64,000 nucleotides of DNA from NCBI GenBank assembly GCA_965218775.1, contig CBDCLS010000006.1:2046001-2110000 (forward strand), in the 5' to 3' direction. This DNA comes from CAUZIZ01 sp965218775. Lineage in GTDB: Bacteria; Acidobacteriota; UBA6911; RPQK01; JAJDTT01. Positions 33,784-43,291 of this stretch are shown piece after piece. The translations under genes and the position numbers were made by a program. The stretch's first letter is position 1. Every line of letters starts with the position of its first letter. The notes under the pieces were generated by a model that worked only from the letters and a program-made list of their open reading frames with translations, ran no database searches and was not told the DNA's origin.

Positions 33784-34296
33784 ATGCTCAGACGGACTTT
33801 GTTCAAGAAACTGGCATCGGGTCTGATCGGGGTGGGTCTTGTGCTCGTGCCTCTGGGAGCCGGTATTGTCTTTCTGCTCGACCCACTGCGTCGCCGCTCT
33901 CACCAGCGTTTCTTCAAACGTGTCACCTCGATTGACAGTCTCCCCCTGGGCACACCCCGGAGTTTTACCGTGACCGGTACTCGGACCGATGCCTGGCAAA
34001 CGACCTTTGATGTGCCTATTGGAGCTGTTTACCTCGTACGTGGTGCAGACGAGGTCCAGGCTTTTCAGGTCATGTGTCCCCATGCCGGCTGCTTTGTGGA
34101 GTACGATCCCGGCCAACAACACTTCATTTGTCCCTGTCACGAGAGCTCTTTCAACCTCGATGGTTCGATCAAAAGCCCTGACAGTCCCGCAGCGCGCGGC
34201 CTGGATCGGCTGGAGGTCAAACTCGAGGGGACTGAGGTGCGTGTACGCTATCAGGAATTCCGTCAGGGAATCGGGGATCAAGTCGCCGTATCGTGA
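33784..34296 (+). CDS. Rieske iron-sulfur protein
   Basis: ATG 33784 follows CCAAGGGAAT and gives 170 residues. One N-terminal membrane helix (about residues 10-32, LASGLIGVGLVLVPLGAGIV) anchors the protein. The cluster is held by CPHAGC (about 98-103) and CPCHESSF (about 116-123), the Rieske pattern with two Cys, two His and the disulfide cysteines. The role is to pass an electron from quinol to cytochrome c in a bc-type complex at the inner membrane, outer face. Its stop overlaps the cytochrome b gene by four bases (GTGA). No separate cytochrome c1 gene follows; that role is likely played by the fused heme domains of the next gene. Confidence 0.93.
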   Translation: MLRRTLFKKLASGLIGVGLVLVPLGAGIVFLLDPLRRRSHQRFFKRVTSIDSLPLGTPRSFTVTGTRTDAWQTTFDVPIGAVYLVRGADEVQAFQVMCPHAGCFVEYDPGQQHFICPCHESSFNLDGSIKSPDSPAARGLDRLEVKLEGTEVRVRYQEFRQGIGDQVAVS

Positions 34297-36122
34297 GTAG
34301 ACTGGGAGACTGGCTCGATCATCGTACGGGCTATCGTCATCTCAGTCGGAGGCTCCTCTACGAACGCATTCCTGGTGGTCCTAGGTGGCGCTACGTGTGG
34401 GGAAGCACACTGGCGTTCACCTTCGCCCTTCAGCTTCTGACAGGGGTTTTCTTGTGGACCGCCTACAGCCCCTCGGTCCAGACGGCCTGGGAAAGCGTCT
34501 ACTTCATACAGCACCACATCCAGCTGGGTTGGTTTGTCCGGGGTTTGCACCATTACGCGGCGCAAACCATGATCGTCCTACTGGCCTTGCACCTGCTTCA
34601 GGTGGTCATTGCAGGCGCCTATCGTCCCCCTCGCGAAATAAACTGGTGGTTGGGCTTGATGTTGATGGGCCTGGTGCTGGGAATCAGTCTGACTGGATAC
34701 CTGTTGCCCTGGGATGAGAGGGGATACTGGGCAACCCAGGTAACCACCAAGATCATCTCGATCGTTCCTCTGTTGGGCCCCACCTTGGAGCGACTCGTCG
34801 TGGGCGGACCAATCTACGGACACCAAACGCTGACGCGGTTCTTTGCTCTTCATGCCGGGATACTACCGGCCTTGCTAGTGTTGGTGCTGATAGGACACGT
34901 GGCCCTATTCCGTCGTCAAGGCGTCACCCACCCGAAGAACCCGAAGGGAGAAGTCAGTTTCTGGCCCGATCAGGCACTCCGTGACGGGATTGCCTGCCTG
35001 CTCGTATTTCTTGTCCTGATGGGTCTGACTTTCTGGGCGGGGCCGGAGCGAGGCTTCGTCTTCGGGAGCGAGGCCGGGGCAGTTCTGCAAGCGCCAGCGG
35101 ACGCATCTCAGCCTTCTCCATCCGCGCGTCCGGAATGGTACTTCCTCCCCCTGTATCAGTTCCTGAAGTATTTCCCAGGCGAGACCGAGGTCTACGGCGC
35201 GGTGGTGATTCCCTCCCTGCTTGTGGGAGTTTTCATCCTGCTGCCATTTCTGGGACGGCGACGCTGGGGGCACGCCGTTTGTTTGGCGATGACCTTCTCG
35301 GTGCTGGGAGTGGCGATACTCCTCACCCTGGCCGCGGTGCGCGAGGATCAGTCGAACCCGATCTACCAGAAGGGTGTGATCGACGCTGAGAGAAGAGCTA
35401 AACGAGCCGTCGAGCTGGCTTATCGCCAGGGCATTCCGCCTGAGGGTGCGGTCCAGCTGCTGCGTCGAGATCCCCAGACGCAGGGGCCGATCCTGTTTCG
35501 CAACAACTGCGCCGCCTGCCATCGTTGGAACCGACACGATGGAACCGGATCTCTAGTGATGGAGATCAAAGGGGGCGAGACCTTTCCGATGATCCCGAAG
35601 GCCAGTGATCTAGCCGGCTTCGGCAGCCGAGCGTGGATGCGAGGGTTGTTGAAAGATCCTTCAGCAGAGCGATTTTTCGGGCATACCAAACACAAAGATA
35701 GTCTGATGGCTAGGTGGTCGAAGGAGAACATTGCGTTGCTGACCGATGATGAACTGGAGGCAGTCGTTACTTTCGTGATCGGCCAAGCGCGACCAGAGCA
35801 GGTCCACCCGGCAGATCCTGAAGTGATCGCTCGGGGGGCCCGTGTATTCGCGTTTGGATCGTCGCAGGGGTCCCAAGCCTGTGTTATCTGCCACAGGCTT
35901 GAGCACCCCGATATTTCGGTGACGGGAGGTGCTCTAGCCCCTGATCTGACGAGCTACGCCTCCGGAGATTGGCTAAGGAAAATAATCATGGATTCCAGCC
36001 AGCCCGAGTACTATGGCAGCCAGGGGAGCATGCCCAAGTTTTCCGAGCGACTCACGTCTCGAGAAGTGGGGTTGTTGGTCGACTGGATTTTGGGCGAGGA
36101 GATTCCCGTCGACGGAAAGTAG
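34293..36122 (+). CDS. Cytochrome b fused to a diheme cytochrome c (bc-type quinol oxidising complex)
   Basis: The 609-residue protein is a one-chain bc complex subunit with a GTG start coupled to the Rieske stop. The b6-like half has eight or so helices with heme histidines in HHYAAQTMIVLLALH and ALHAGILPALLVLVLIGH. A subunit-IV-like half includes PEWYFLPLYQFLKYFPG, the Qo-site PEWY motif. After residue 375 the chain leaves the membrane and carries two c-type heme sites, CAACH (about residue 406) and CVICH (about 530). The C-terminus resembles the tandem cytochrome c domains of the alternative menaquinol or plastoquinol complexes known from several phyla. A hairpin at 36120-36150 overlaps the stop codon, ending the two-gene operon. 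Confidence 0.92.
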   Translation: MSRLGDWLDHRTGYRHLSRRLLYERIPGGPRWRYVWGSTLAFTFALQLLTGVFLWTAYSPSVQTAWESVYFIQHHIQLGWFVRGLHHYAAQTMIVLLALHLLQVVIAGAYRPPREINWWLGLMLMGLVLGISLTGYLLPWDERGYWATQVTTKIISIVPLLGPTLERLVVGGPIYGHQTLTRFFALHAGILPALLVLVLIGHVALFRRQGVTHPKNPKGEVSFWPDQALRDGIACLLVFLVLMGLTFWAGPERGFVFGSEAGAVLQAPADASQPSPSARPEWYFLPLYQFLKYFPGETEVYGAVVIPSLLVGVFILLPFLGRRRWGHAVCLAMTFSVLGVAILLTLAAVREDQSNPIYQKGVIDAERRAKRAVELAYRQGIPPEGAVQLLRRDPQTQGPILFRNNCAACHRWNRHDGTGSLVMEIKGGETFPMIPKASDLAGFGSRAWMRGLLKDPSAERFFGHTKHKDSLMARWSKENIALLTDDELEAVVTFVIGQARPEQVHPADPEVIARGARVFAFGSSQGSQACVICHRLEHPDISVTGGALAPDLTSYASGDWLRKIIMDSSQPEYYGSQGSMPKFSERLTSREVGLLVDWILGEEIPVDGK

Positions 36123-36150
36123 GGGCCGACGGCCTATGGGTCGGCCCCTA
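36120..36150 (+). terminator. Hairpin at the end of the Rieske-cytochrome operon
   Basis: TAGGGGCCGAC (36120-36130) pairs perfectly with GTCGGCCCCTA (36140-36150) around a nine-base loop. The first arm contains the stop codon of the cytochrome b gene. There is no U-tract. It could end both this operon and the convergent dehydrogenase gene, whose 3' end is at 36170. Confidence 0.65.
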
Positions 36151-36169
36151 TGAACGAGCGCCGCGCCAG

Positions 36170-37360
36170 CTAGGCCGCGATCAGTCCATGCGGATCGATT
36201 ACGAACTTTTTGGCTGCACCCCGATCGAAATCCTGATAACCCTGCACAGCTTCATCCAGAGAGATGACTTGGACGTTCACCGCTTTGGCGATCTGGATCT
36301 TGTCGTGGAGGATGCAGTTCATTAACTGCCGATGGTACTTCATGACCGGACACTGGCCGGTCGTGAAATGATGGGATTTGGCCCAGCCCAATCCGATCCG
36401 GATACTGAGCATGCCGATTTTGGCATTGTCATCGACTGCTCCCGGATCACCCGTGACGTAAAGACCCGGAATGCCGATGCCGCCACCGGCGCGGGTAAGC
36501 TCCATGACCGAGTTCAGCACGGTCGCCGGGTGTTCCTCGCTGGTTTGGCTTCCATGCCCGCGCGCTTCAAAGCCTACACAGTCCACCGCGGCATCCACTA
36601 CCGGTTCCCCTACGATTTGCTCGATTTGCTCCGCCGCGGTGGCGTCTTTCCTCAAATCGATGGTCTCACAGCCGAAACTTCGTGCCTGCTCCAAACGTTC
36701 GGGAATGAGATCACCTACGATGACACAGGCCGCTCCCAGCAGATGGCAAGACGCAGCGGAGGCCAATCCCACCGGACCGGCACCGGCGATATAGACGATC
36801 GAACCTGGGCCGACTCCCGCTGTGACGGCGCCATGGAAGCCCGTCGGGAAGATGTCTGACAGGAGCGTGAGATCCGCAATTTTGGCCATGGCCACGTCTT
36901 TTTCCGGTAGCTTCAACAAATTAAAGTCGGCATAGGGGCACATGACATACTCGGCTTGCCCACCGACCCAGCCTCCCATGTCGACGTAGCCGTAAGCCGA
37001 CCCAGGCCGGGCCGGATTGACGTTCAAACAGATACCGGTTTTCCCTTCCTTGCAGCTGCGGCAACGGCCGCAGGCAATATTGAAAGGTACCGACACGATA
37101 TCACCTACTTGGATAAACTCGACATCTCGGCCGGCCTCAATCACCTCCCCAGTGATTTCATGGCCAAGGATCAGCCCCTCAGGTGCTGTAGTCCGGCCTC
37201 GAACCATATGTTGGTCACTTCCGCAGATGTTGGTAGAGACGATCTTCAGGATCACCCCATGATCACAAGTCCGATCCCCCAAGGCTAACTCGGGGTAATC
37301 AATACTCTGAATTTCCACCACCCCCGGCCTGATGTAAGCGACCCCTCTATTAGTTGCCAT
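36170..37360 (-). CDS. fdhA: Glutathione-independent formaldehyde dehydrogenase (zinc ADH family)
   Basis: The 396-residue protein is close in length and pattern to FdhA of Pseudomonas. It begins MATNRGVAYIRPGVVEIQSI, and the catalytic zinc site is in STNICGSDQHMVRGRT with GHEITGEVIE. The structural zinc cysteines are in CGRCRSCKEGKTGIC. YGYVDMGGWVGGQAEYV is typical of this subgroup, and the NAD site reads VYIAGAGPVGLAS. This enzyme oxidises formaldehyde, and some related enzymes dismutate aldehydes using a tightly bound NAD. It is monocistronic, convergent with the Rieske operon. It may clear formaldehyde from methylated substrates or other aldehydes. The assignment is good; the in vivo aldehyde is not certain. 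Confidence 0.88.
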   Translation of the reverse strand: MATNRGVAYIRPGVVEIQSIDYPELALGDRTCDHGVILKIVSTNICGSDQHMVRGRTTAPEGLILGHEITGEVIEAGRDVEFIQVGDIVSVPFNIACGRCRSCKEGKTGICLNVNPARPGSAYGYVDMGGWVGGQAEYVMCPYADFNLLKLPEKDVAMAKIADLTLLSDIFPTGFHGAVTAGVGPGSIVYIAGAGPVGLASAASCHLLGAACVIVGDLIPERLEQARSFGCETIDLRKDATAAEQIEQIVGEPVVDAAVDCVGFEARGHGSQTSEEHPATVLNSVMELTRAGGGIGIPGLYVTGDPGAVDDNAKIGMLSIRIGLGWAKSHHFTTGQCPVMKYHRQLMNCILHDKIQIAKAVNVQVISLDEAVQGYQDFDRGAAKKFVIDPHGLIAA

Positions 37361-37519
37361 GACTAAATCCTCCTCTTAATGAAATAAAACCGACATTCCT
37401 CAGATCAGCCCCTAATCCGAGCCGCCTGGCTTCTTCATAATGAATCAGCCAAGCCTATCAGCTCTCGAACTCTGAATCCACTGCTGTTTGGTCATCTTTC
37501 CGCCACAAACGGACTCTAG

Positions 37520-37620
37520 CTGAAACTTCATTTACGAACGTAGCTTTGGCCTCCAGACCGAAGTCTTCTTCTTTCGAGCCTTTGGCTCGATACACGGTGG
37601 CCTGGAGCCCCCCGCTACGC
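37520..37620. repeat. Dispersed repeat A, copy 2
   Basis: CTGAAACTTCATTTACGAAC and GTAGCTTTGGCCTCC through GGTGGCCTGGAG match 11719-11810 and 58405-58508. It lies in the 332-base gap between the formaldehyde dehydrogenase start and the ABC permease end. The remainder of that gap holds only the presumed dehydrogenase promoter; nothing else is recognised. Confidence 0.7.
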
Positions 37621-37692
37621 CGGACCCAAGGTTTCCTTCCGAATGATCCAGCGTCAACTTGTGCCTCTCCGACTTCTGGGTTATCTACGGTC

Positions 37693-40600
37693 CTACTCGG
37701 CACGGAGAGCCGGAATCAGGGGCGACCGGACGGCGGCGGCGACGGCTGCCAAGGACGCGATCAGGCCGGCTGCCAGCACTAGCAGAAGCAGTAATCCGGT
37801 TGAGGCGGGAGAGACGCTTCCGGGGCGCATGAGCAGTGCCGGAGCCACCGCGACCAGAGCGCAGCCGGCCCCCACGCCCAATCCGCAGCAGAGCAGCAAC
37901 AGGTTTTCCGCCAGCACCGAAACAGAGAGGTGGGAAGATCGATATCCCACCGTCCGCATGAGTGCCAGCTCCTTCTTTCGTTCCAGGACGTTCCGAAGCA
38001 GGATGGCGCCCAGACCCAACGTTCCCAGGAGCAGGCCGAGTCCCCCAAGGGTCTGGAAAGTGGACAGATAGGTATTCTCGACCCGATGGAAGCCCGCTAG
38101 ACGGTCACGGCTCGCAACCACGTCGAAGCCATAGTCTGAGAGTCCGTCTTCGAGGACTTGAGACACCCTGGAGATCATGGTTTCAGGAAGATCCAGCAGG
38201 AAGAAACGATAACCCTCCTGCTTCGGGAATAGGCGCAGGAAGTTCTGCTCCGAGATCAGAAGTTCCCCTTGCAGGACACTGTCGGAGAGCGCGGCGACCA
38301 GTTTCAATCTGACGGGATCCTGCCCTCCCGAATCGAGCACGATCTCGTCGCCCAGGGCCAGGTGCAGCACATAGGCCATTGAAGTGGCGTCTGCGATCGC
38401 AGGAATGGCTCCGTCAGAGGTCTTGGGTTCCAGCAGGAGCCAGGGATTCTCCCTCTCTTCCGCGGTTTTGGCCAGCGACGACTGAAAGGAGAAGCGGCCC
38501 TGCTCGATGAAATCAGCCGGGGCGCCCAGGATCCTGGGGTTTCGGGGCCGATAGAGGTTCAGACAGCTGGCGTCGTCGCCAGGCCGGAGGCGCAAGCGGG
38601 AAAACCTCACCTCTTCCAAGCTGGCTATCTCATCCTGAGAGAGGTTCAGACCCTCTTTGCCGGCGTGCGTATTGGGATTGTGGTAAAGAGGAAGGGAGGA
38701 CTCGGCCAGTGAGGCGAAGCCTCCGACGCCTGACTGTCTATCCAGAGAGAGTTCCCCTTCTCGCCGGAACACGTCCACCGACACGATGATGAAAGTAGCC
38801 AGGGCGATCAGGGCGATACAGAGGATCGAGCGCGAGGGTCGATAGCTGGCGTTTCGAAAACCAAGCAGAGCCAATGCCCGCACACCCTGGCCCCTGACGA
38901 ATTGCTTCCGGCTGGCAAAGAGACCGACCCAGAGGTAGCCCAGCAGGGCCACCAACAGTAACATCCCGGCGCCAAAGAAAGCTCCGACCTGGGCCATCCA
39001 CTGCTGCCAGGCACCCAACAGCAGCAGGATCCCCAGGCCGGAACAAAGGTAGGACAACAACAGGATCCTACGTTTGCGTAGCTTGGGTGGCTCCAGCCCT
39101 TCCAGGCTGCCCGCAAGCAGGCGTGTAGGTGAGATCCGTGCCAGTGCCCGAAGGGTCCAGACGATGCAGAACAAAGCGGCAAGGGTGCTGGCGAGGCCTC
39201 CCAGTATGAGCGAGATGGGCGTGACGTAGAGCGTGAGGCGAGTTGTTCCCACCGCCTCCACCCACCAGGTGCGGAGTCCCAACATCATGAGCCAACCGTA
39301 GGCTACCGCTCCCGCCAGTCCCAGGATGCTGCCCAGAGTTGCCAAAAGGGCGCCTTCAGCCAGAAACAGGCGTCGAATTCGGGGGAGGGGAAGCCCCACC
39401 GTACGCAGCAGTCCGACTTCCCGGAGTCGCTGTTCCACTCCTAGTTTGAAAAAGAGAACGGTCAGGAGCAGAGCAGAGACGACCAGAAAAAAGCTGAAGT
39501 AGAGAAAATACTCTCCAAAGTTGGTAGCACCTCGCGAGGCGTCCAACCCCTGAAGTCGAATGGGGAGGTGGGCAAAGCCCAACTGCCAGGGGTCCAACAG
39601 GCCTTTGAGGCTCTTTTCGTACTCGGTCCGGGCTTGCTCCAGAACGGAGTCCTGTGCAGGAAAGAGCCTCAGAGAGGTGTAGGCTCCGAAGCGAGACCTC
39701 CACAACTCCTGGCCTTGGTCGAGAGAAATAAACGCCTTTGGTGTCGCGCGAAAATCGACCCAGTATTCCTCATCCTGGGGACGCACCCGCGACAAGTCGA
39801 TGGGAAACGGTGGGTCCCAATCTGAAACGCTCGATGTCTCGCTGATTCCGCGATAATTCGGCACCAGATCGGGATCCGCAGTGGCTGCGGTCAGGGGGAC
39901 GATTCCTGCTACCTGAAAGCTGCTAGTCCGGGTCGAGAGGCCTTCCTGATTGTCCCAGATGAAGTACTCCAGTGAGAGGGCGTCACCCGGTTTGCTTCGC
40001 AGGTCTCGAGCGGCCCAGTCGTTGAGCCAGATGCGTGGGGCAGGGGACGTCGACACGGGTTCATCTGAGACCTCAAACCCCTTAGTGTCGTCCATCTGGA
40101 CCGTTTCCAGGTAGGTTTGCAAGTCGATGGCGGTCACCACCGAATAGGGGATTTCTGACTCTTCGGAGCGAAGGGTGTTGACGACGTAACTGAAGACGGG
40201 CAGGGAATTCATCCCCGCTGTGAGCGACGCCTCGATTCCAGTTTTTGCCAACGCTTCGGTGAGCAGACCACCGCTGGCTTCCAGGGAGAGGCTGGCCCGG
40301 CCCGGCAGGCTCCGGATCTGAAGGCCGACGTCCGTGAGCAAGTAGGACCGGCGCAGCAGTCGATGGACCGGCTCGCTGGCATCGGATAAGGAGTTGCGGG
40401 CGCTTTCGGTACGCGACAGTAGGATCGTGTTCACCCCTTCCTGCTCCAGGTTCTCCTGCAATTGGCTCAGTGGGACGAAGACAGAACGGATTGATCCGTG
40501 GCGCGGATAGATCGAGAACTCTCCAAGCTGGTCTTCCCCCAGGATTTCCTGGCAGCTCAGGCGCATCGTGTGTCCTGGCTCATCGCGCCTTCCGTGGAGG

Positions 40601-41103
40601 GTTTCGACGGGAGTCGCGCTGGGGAGCTCGACCGTGATCAGGACGGCATCCCCGACGCCGCTCCCCAGTTCCTGAGCTAGATCCCGGTTGAGCAGGGCAC
40701 TGCGAGCCCCGAATTGCTTTCCCGGTCTTTGGTGGAGGCTCCAGAAGCGATCGTCCACCCCGTAGATCTGGATGCCGGAGGCGCGGCGGCCGCTGTTCTG
40801 GTCCACCGCCAGCCCCTCCAGTACGATGAGAGGGCAGGCCGCCTGGAACAGATTCTCGAAGTCCGGCTGGGACCGAAGTCTCCCTGCCAGAGCTTGGTCG
40901 AAGAAGTGGGGTGCAAAGATCACGTCATCTGCTCCTCCCAACTGGCTCAAGACCAGGGAGCGCAGGCTACTCCGCACCGAGTCGCCCACCATCAGGGCTC
41001 CAGTCAGGACCGCGGCTGCCACGGCCACTCCCAGGGTCACGACCAGATTGATTCGCCAGTAGTAGAGCAGGTTTTTCTGGAGAAGCTGCTGAAGTTCCAT
41101 CAA
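37693..41103 (-). CDS. Large FtsX-family ABC transporter permease
   Basis: The 1136-residue protein has a membrane helix near the N-terminus (LVVTLGVAVAAAVLTGALMVG), a large periplasmic domain (about residues 40-540), and a first FtsX core with helices around 545-660. Several extra helices follow (about 690-790), then a second periplasmic region, and a final three-helix FtsX core. This is the ten-helix, double-core layout of big MacB/LolE-like permeases, which push lipoproteins, antimicrobials or other envelope substrates using an ATPase in the cytoplasm. It overlaps the ATPase gene by four bases (ATGA), so the pair is one operon. The big soluble domains suggest substrate extrusion rather than import; the cargo is unknown. 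Confidence 0.88.
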   Translation of the reverse strand: MMELQQLLQKNLLYYWRINLVVTLGVAVAAAVLTGALMVGDSVRSSLRSLVLSQLGGADDVIFAPHFFDQALAGRLRSQPDFENLFQAACPLIVLEGLAVDQNSGRRASGIQIYGVDDRFWSLHQRPGKQFGARSALLNRDLAQELGSGVGDAVLITVELPSATPVETLHGRRDEPGHTMRLSCQEILGEDQLGEFSIYPRHGSIRSVFVPLSQLQENLEQEGVNTILLSRTESARNSLSDASEPVHRLLRRSYLLTDVGLQIRSLPGRASLSLEASGGLLTEALAKTGIEASLTAGMNSLPVFSYVVNTLRSEESEIPYSVVTAIDLQTYLETVQMDDTKGFEVSDEPVSTSPAPRIWLNDWAARDLRSKPGDALSLEYFIWDNQEGLSTRTSSFQVAGIVPLTAATADPDLVPNYRGISETSSVSDWDPPFPIDLSRVRPQDEEYWVDFRATPKAFISLDQGQELWRSRFGAYTSLRLFPAQDSVLEQARTEYEKSLKGLLDPWQLGFAHLPIRLQGLDASRGATNFGEYFLYFSFFLVVSALLLTVLFFKLGVEQRLREVGLLRTVGLPLPRIRRLFLAEGALLATLGSILGLAGAVAYGWLMMLGLRTWWVEAVGTTRLTLYVTPISLILGGLASTLAALFCIVWTLRALARISPTRLLAGSLEGLEPPKLRKRRILLLSYLCSGLGILLLLGAWQQWMAQVGAFFGAGMLLLVALLGYLWVGLFASRKQFVRGQGVRALALLGFRNASYRPSRSILCIALIALATFIIVSVDVFRREGELSLDRQSGVGGFASLAESSLPLYHNPNTHAGKEGLNLSQDEIASLEEVRFSRLRLRPGDDASCLNLYRPRNPRILGAPADFIEQGRFSFQSSLAKTAEERENPWLLLEPKTSDGAIPAIADATSMAYVLHLALGDEIVLDSGGQDPVRLKLVAALSDSVLQGELLISEQNFLRLFPKQEGYRFFLLDLPETMISRVSQVLEDGLSDYGFDVVASRDRLAGFHRVENTYLSTFQTLGGLGLLLGTLGLGAILLRNVLERKKELALMRTVGYRSSHLSVSVLAENLLLLCCGLGVGAGCALVAVAPALLMRPGSVSPASTGLLLLLVLAAGLIASLAAVAAAVRSPLIPALRAE

Positions 41104-41777
41104 TTTGGCAAAAGCTTGCCGCCCTTGAGTTGGAAGCGTTCCGTGAACCTCTGGCCCAACTCCGCATTGTGGGTGACCACGATCAGGATATTCTGCAGGC
41201 TGCTGTGCAGGTCGAAAAGGAGATTGGCCACGGTCTGAGCGGAATCGCTGTCCAGATTACCGGTAGGCTCATCACAGAGCAGCAGTAGGGGATCATGGAT
41301 CAGGGCTCGGGCCAAAGCGACGCGCTGTCGTTCTCCTCCCGACAGCTCGGCGGGGCGGTGATCTGTTCTGTCGGCGAGGCCAATCTGGGTGAGGAGGGTG
41401 CGCGCCCGATTTTCCCAACCGCCATCGCTCCTGGGAGCCTGAGGTACCAGGGTGGGGATGAGGACGTTTTCCAGGACCGTACACTGTGGCAGGAGGCAGT
41501 GATCCTGGAAGACGAACCCGATCTGACGATTCCTGAAGGCCGCCAGTTCTTTCTCCTCCATTTCGAATGGATTCTGGCCCTCTAGTCGGACCGTACCTCC
41601 GGAGGGGGGCTCCAGGGCTCCAAGTATATGGAGTAACGTGCTCTTGCCGCTGCCGGAAGGGCCCATGATGGATGCAGCGCTTCCGCGAGCGAGGGACAGC
41701 GAGATCCCCGAAAGGATCCGAAGCGGTCCTCTAGGAGTTGAGTATTCTTTTTCCAGATTACTGGCTTGAAGAGCCAT
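41100..41777 (-). CDS. ABC transporter ATP-binding protein (LolD/MacB type)
   Basis: The 225-residue ATPase has Walker A GPSGSGKST (about residues 39-47), the Q-loop FVFQDHCLLPQ, signature LSGGERQRVALARAL (about 144-158) and Walker B LLLLCDEPTGNLD. The sequence IMGPSGSGKSTLLHILGALE is typical of the LolD/MacB/FtsE branch that partners FtsX-like permeases. It starts directly upstream of the permease with a 4-base overlap, so the two form one exporter complex in which this subunit powers movement of the large periplasmic domains. No adaptor gene is next to it. The preceding 233-base gap contains a perfect 35-base inverted repeat. Confidence 0.93.
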   Translation of the reverse strand: MALQASNLEKEYSTPRGPLRILSGISLSLARGSAASIMGPSGSGKSTLLHILGALEPPSGGTVRLEGQNPFEMEEKELAAFRNRQIGFVFQDHCLLPQCTVLENVLIPTLVPQAPRSDGGWENRARTLLTQIGLADRTDHRPAELSGGERQRVALARALIHDPLLLLCDEPTGNLDSDSAQTVANLLFDLHSSLQNILIVVTHNAELGQRFTERFQLKGGKLLPN

Positions 41778-41815
41778 TCAGCGTTCCTTAGGTTTCACCT
41801 CCAAAGACTCGCCAC

Positions 41816-41967
41816 CAGGGAAGCCTGAAGCGCAAGCGAGGGGTTGGGGAGCAGTATAGATGCTCCGACTCGTCTGCTGCCTTCAGTTCAAAGCCCATTT
41901 ATCGACGTATGGCGGTGCGGCCCAACCCCTCGTCCCCAACCCCTCGCTTGCGCTTCAGGCTTCCCTG
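41816..41967. repeat. Perfect 35-base inverted repeat with an 82-base centre
   Basis: CAGGGAAGCCTGAAGCGCAA (41816 onward, 35 bases to 41850) is the exact reverse complement of 41933-41967. The centre is unique. A related arm is found near 23760 (CCCCAACCCCTTGCTCGCGC). It lies between the ATPase start and the end of the glycosyltransferase gene, which share a strand, so it may terminate or insulate transcription between two operons. Confidence 0.8.
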
Positions 41968-42010
41968 ATCTGTTGCAGGACCGCGAATCTACAAGCCAGC
42001 TGGTCGAGTC

Positions 42011-43291
42011 TCATCTCAGGGACTCGTAGATCTCAATCGTCCTCTCAGCCATCAGCTCCGCACTATAGTGTTCTCGTATTCCCTGCCTTCCTTTGCTGCT
42101 GAGTTTCTCTGCCAGGGCCGGGTCTTGCGCTACCGAGAGAATGCCCTCGACGATGCTGGCGGGGTTGTCCGGATCAACCAGAAGTCCGCCTCCGGTCTTT
42201 TCAATGATCTCTGGGTAAGCGCCGCGACGTGGCTGAACCACGGGAACCCCGCTCGCCATGGCCTCCAGGAGATACATGCCCTTGGGCTCGTCATACGCAG
42301 CCGGTACCGATAAGACGTCCAGGTTGCTGAGGAACTCGACCTTCTCGCTACGGCTCAGGATTCCTCGGTAGCGGAACTGGTGTGCGAGGCCCCACGCGTG
42401 GATCTGCCTCTCGACCCTTCTCAAGTAGGTTTTCTGAGCCGGAGCCAGGTAGCCCGCAACCTCCAGTCGGGCGCCCGCTAGCTCACCCTGGGTCAGAGTT
42501 CGGAAGGCTTCACCCAGGAGATGCAGGCCCTTCTCGGGGACGATTCGGGCCAGGTAACCGATGGTGAACGGGTCCGTCTTCCGCTTTCTGGCTCCGTCGT
42601 AGTCGCGCCAGTGAATGCCCAGCGGGACTACGTGGATCTTGTCAGTGGGAATGCCCAGGTAGTCGGACATGAAGTCGGCGTGATACCGGCTCACGGCGAT
42701 GAAGGCATCCACCGAGCCGATGTTGGAACGGATCAGTTCCAGGGCCCGTTTCTGATAGCGCTGGGGAAGGCTCTGCAGGAACAGGTCCTCTCCCTGAAGG
42801 GTACAGCAGATGGGACAGCCAGTTGCCTCCTTCAGCGAGGGAGCGAGGCCGAGAAAAAGGCTGTTCCCCAGGTTGAGAATGTCAGGAGAGGGATGGGCTC
42901 GTAGCCACTCGACCAGCTTCACGAGTTCCTTGCGCTGAAGACCCTCCTCACCTCGTAAGACCGAGACGGTGAGGTCCCCCAGGGCCTCCGGATTGGTCTT
43001 CAGGGCCCATCGGGAGGCCAGATTGAGGACCAGCGAGGAATCCCAGATTCGATCCAGAAAGCGGGGCGTGTGTCGAAACAGAGAAAAGTGCTGTTGAAGG
43101 TAGACGTTGATGCCGCCGAAGAAGAGCGCGTCCTGGCTCACGTTGGGCTCGTCGGTGAGGGTGGGGGTATACAGCGGCAGAAGCTCCACCTGGTGACCGT
43201 GCGCCGTCAGTTCCGTTGCCAAAGCATTGTCCCGGATGCACGCTCCACAGTACATACCGCCGGCGCCTGCCGTGATGTAGGTGATCCTCAT
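42011..43291 (-). CDS. GT4-family glycosyltransferase
   Basis: The 426-residue enzyme starts MRITYITAGAGGMYCGACIR. It has a GT-B two-lobe fold with a glycine-rich N-terminal loop and, in the C-terminal lobe, TIGYLARIVPEKGLHLLGEAF followed by the nucleotide-sugar block VPAAYDEPKGMYLLEAMASG. The E-x7-E motif appears as EPKGMYLLE. This is the glycosyltransferase group-1 pattern, retaining, acting on the cytoplasmic side of the inner membrane. No cluster of polysaccharide genes is around it, so it may sugar-coat a lipid or small molecule. The N-terminal GGMYCGACIR with two cysteines is shared by a subgroup of bacterial GT4 enzymes of unknown acceptor. Family strong, acceptor unknown. Confidence 0.88.
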   Translation of the reverse strand: MRITYITAGAGGMYCGACIRDNALATELTAHGHQVELLPLYTPTLTDEPNVSQDALFFGGINVYLQQHFSLFRHTPRFLDRIWDSSLVLNLASRWALKTNPEALGDLTVSVLRGEEGLQRKELVKLVEWLRAHPSPDILNLGNSLFLGLAPSLKEATGCPICCTLQGEDLFLQSLPQRYQKRALELIRSNIGSVDAFIAVSRYHADFMSDYLGIPTDKIHVVPLGIHWRDYDGARKRKTDPFTIGYLARIVPEKGLHLLGEAFRTLTQGELAGARLEVAGYLAPAQKTYLRRVERQIHAWGLAHQFRYRGILSRSEKVEFLSNLDVLSVPAAYDEPKGMYLLEAMASGVPVVQPRRGAYPEIIEKTGGGLLVDPDNPASIVEGILSVAQDPALAEKLSSKGRQGIREHYSAELMAERTIEIYESLR

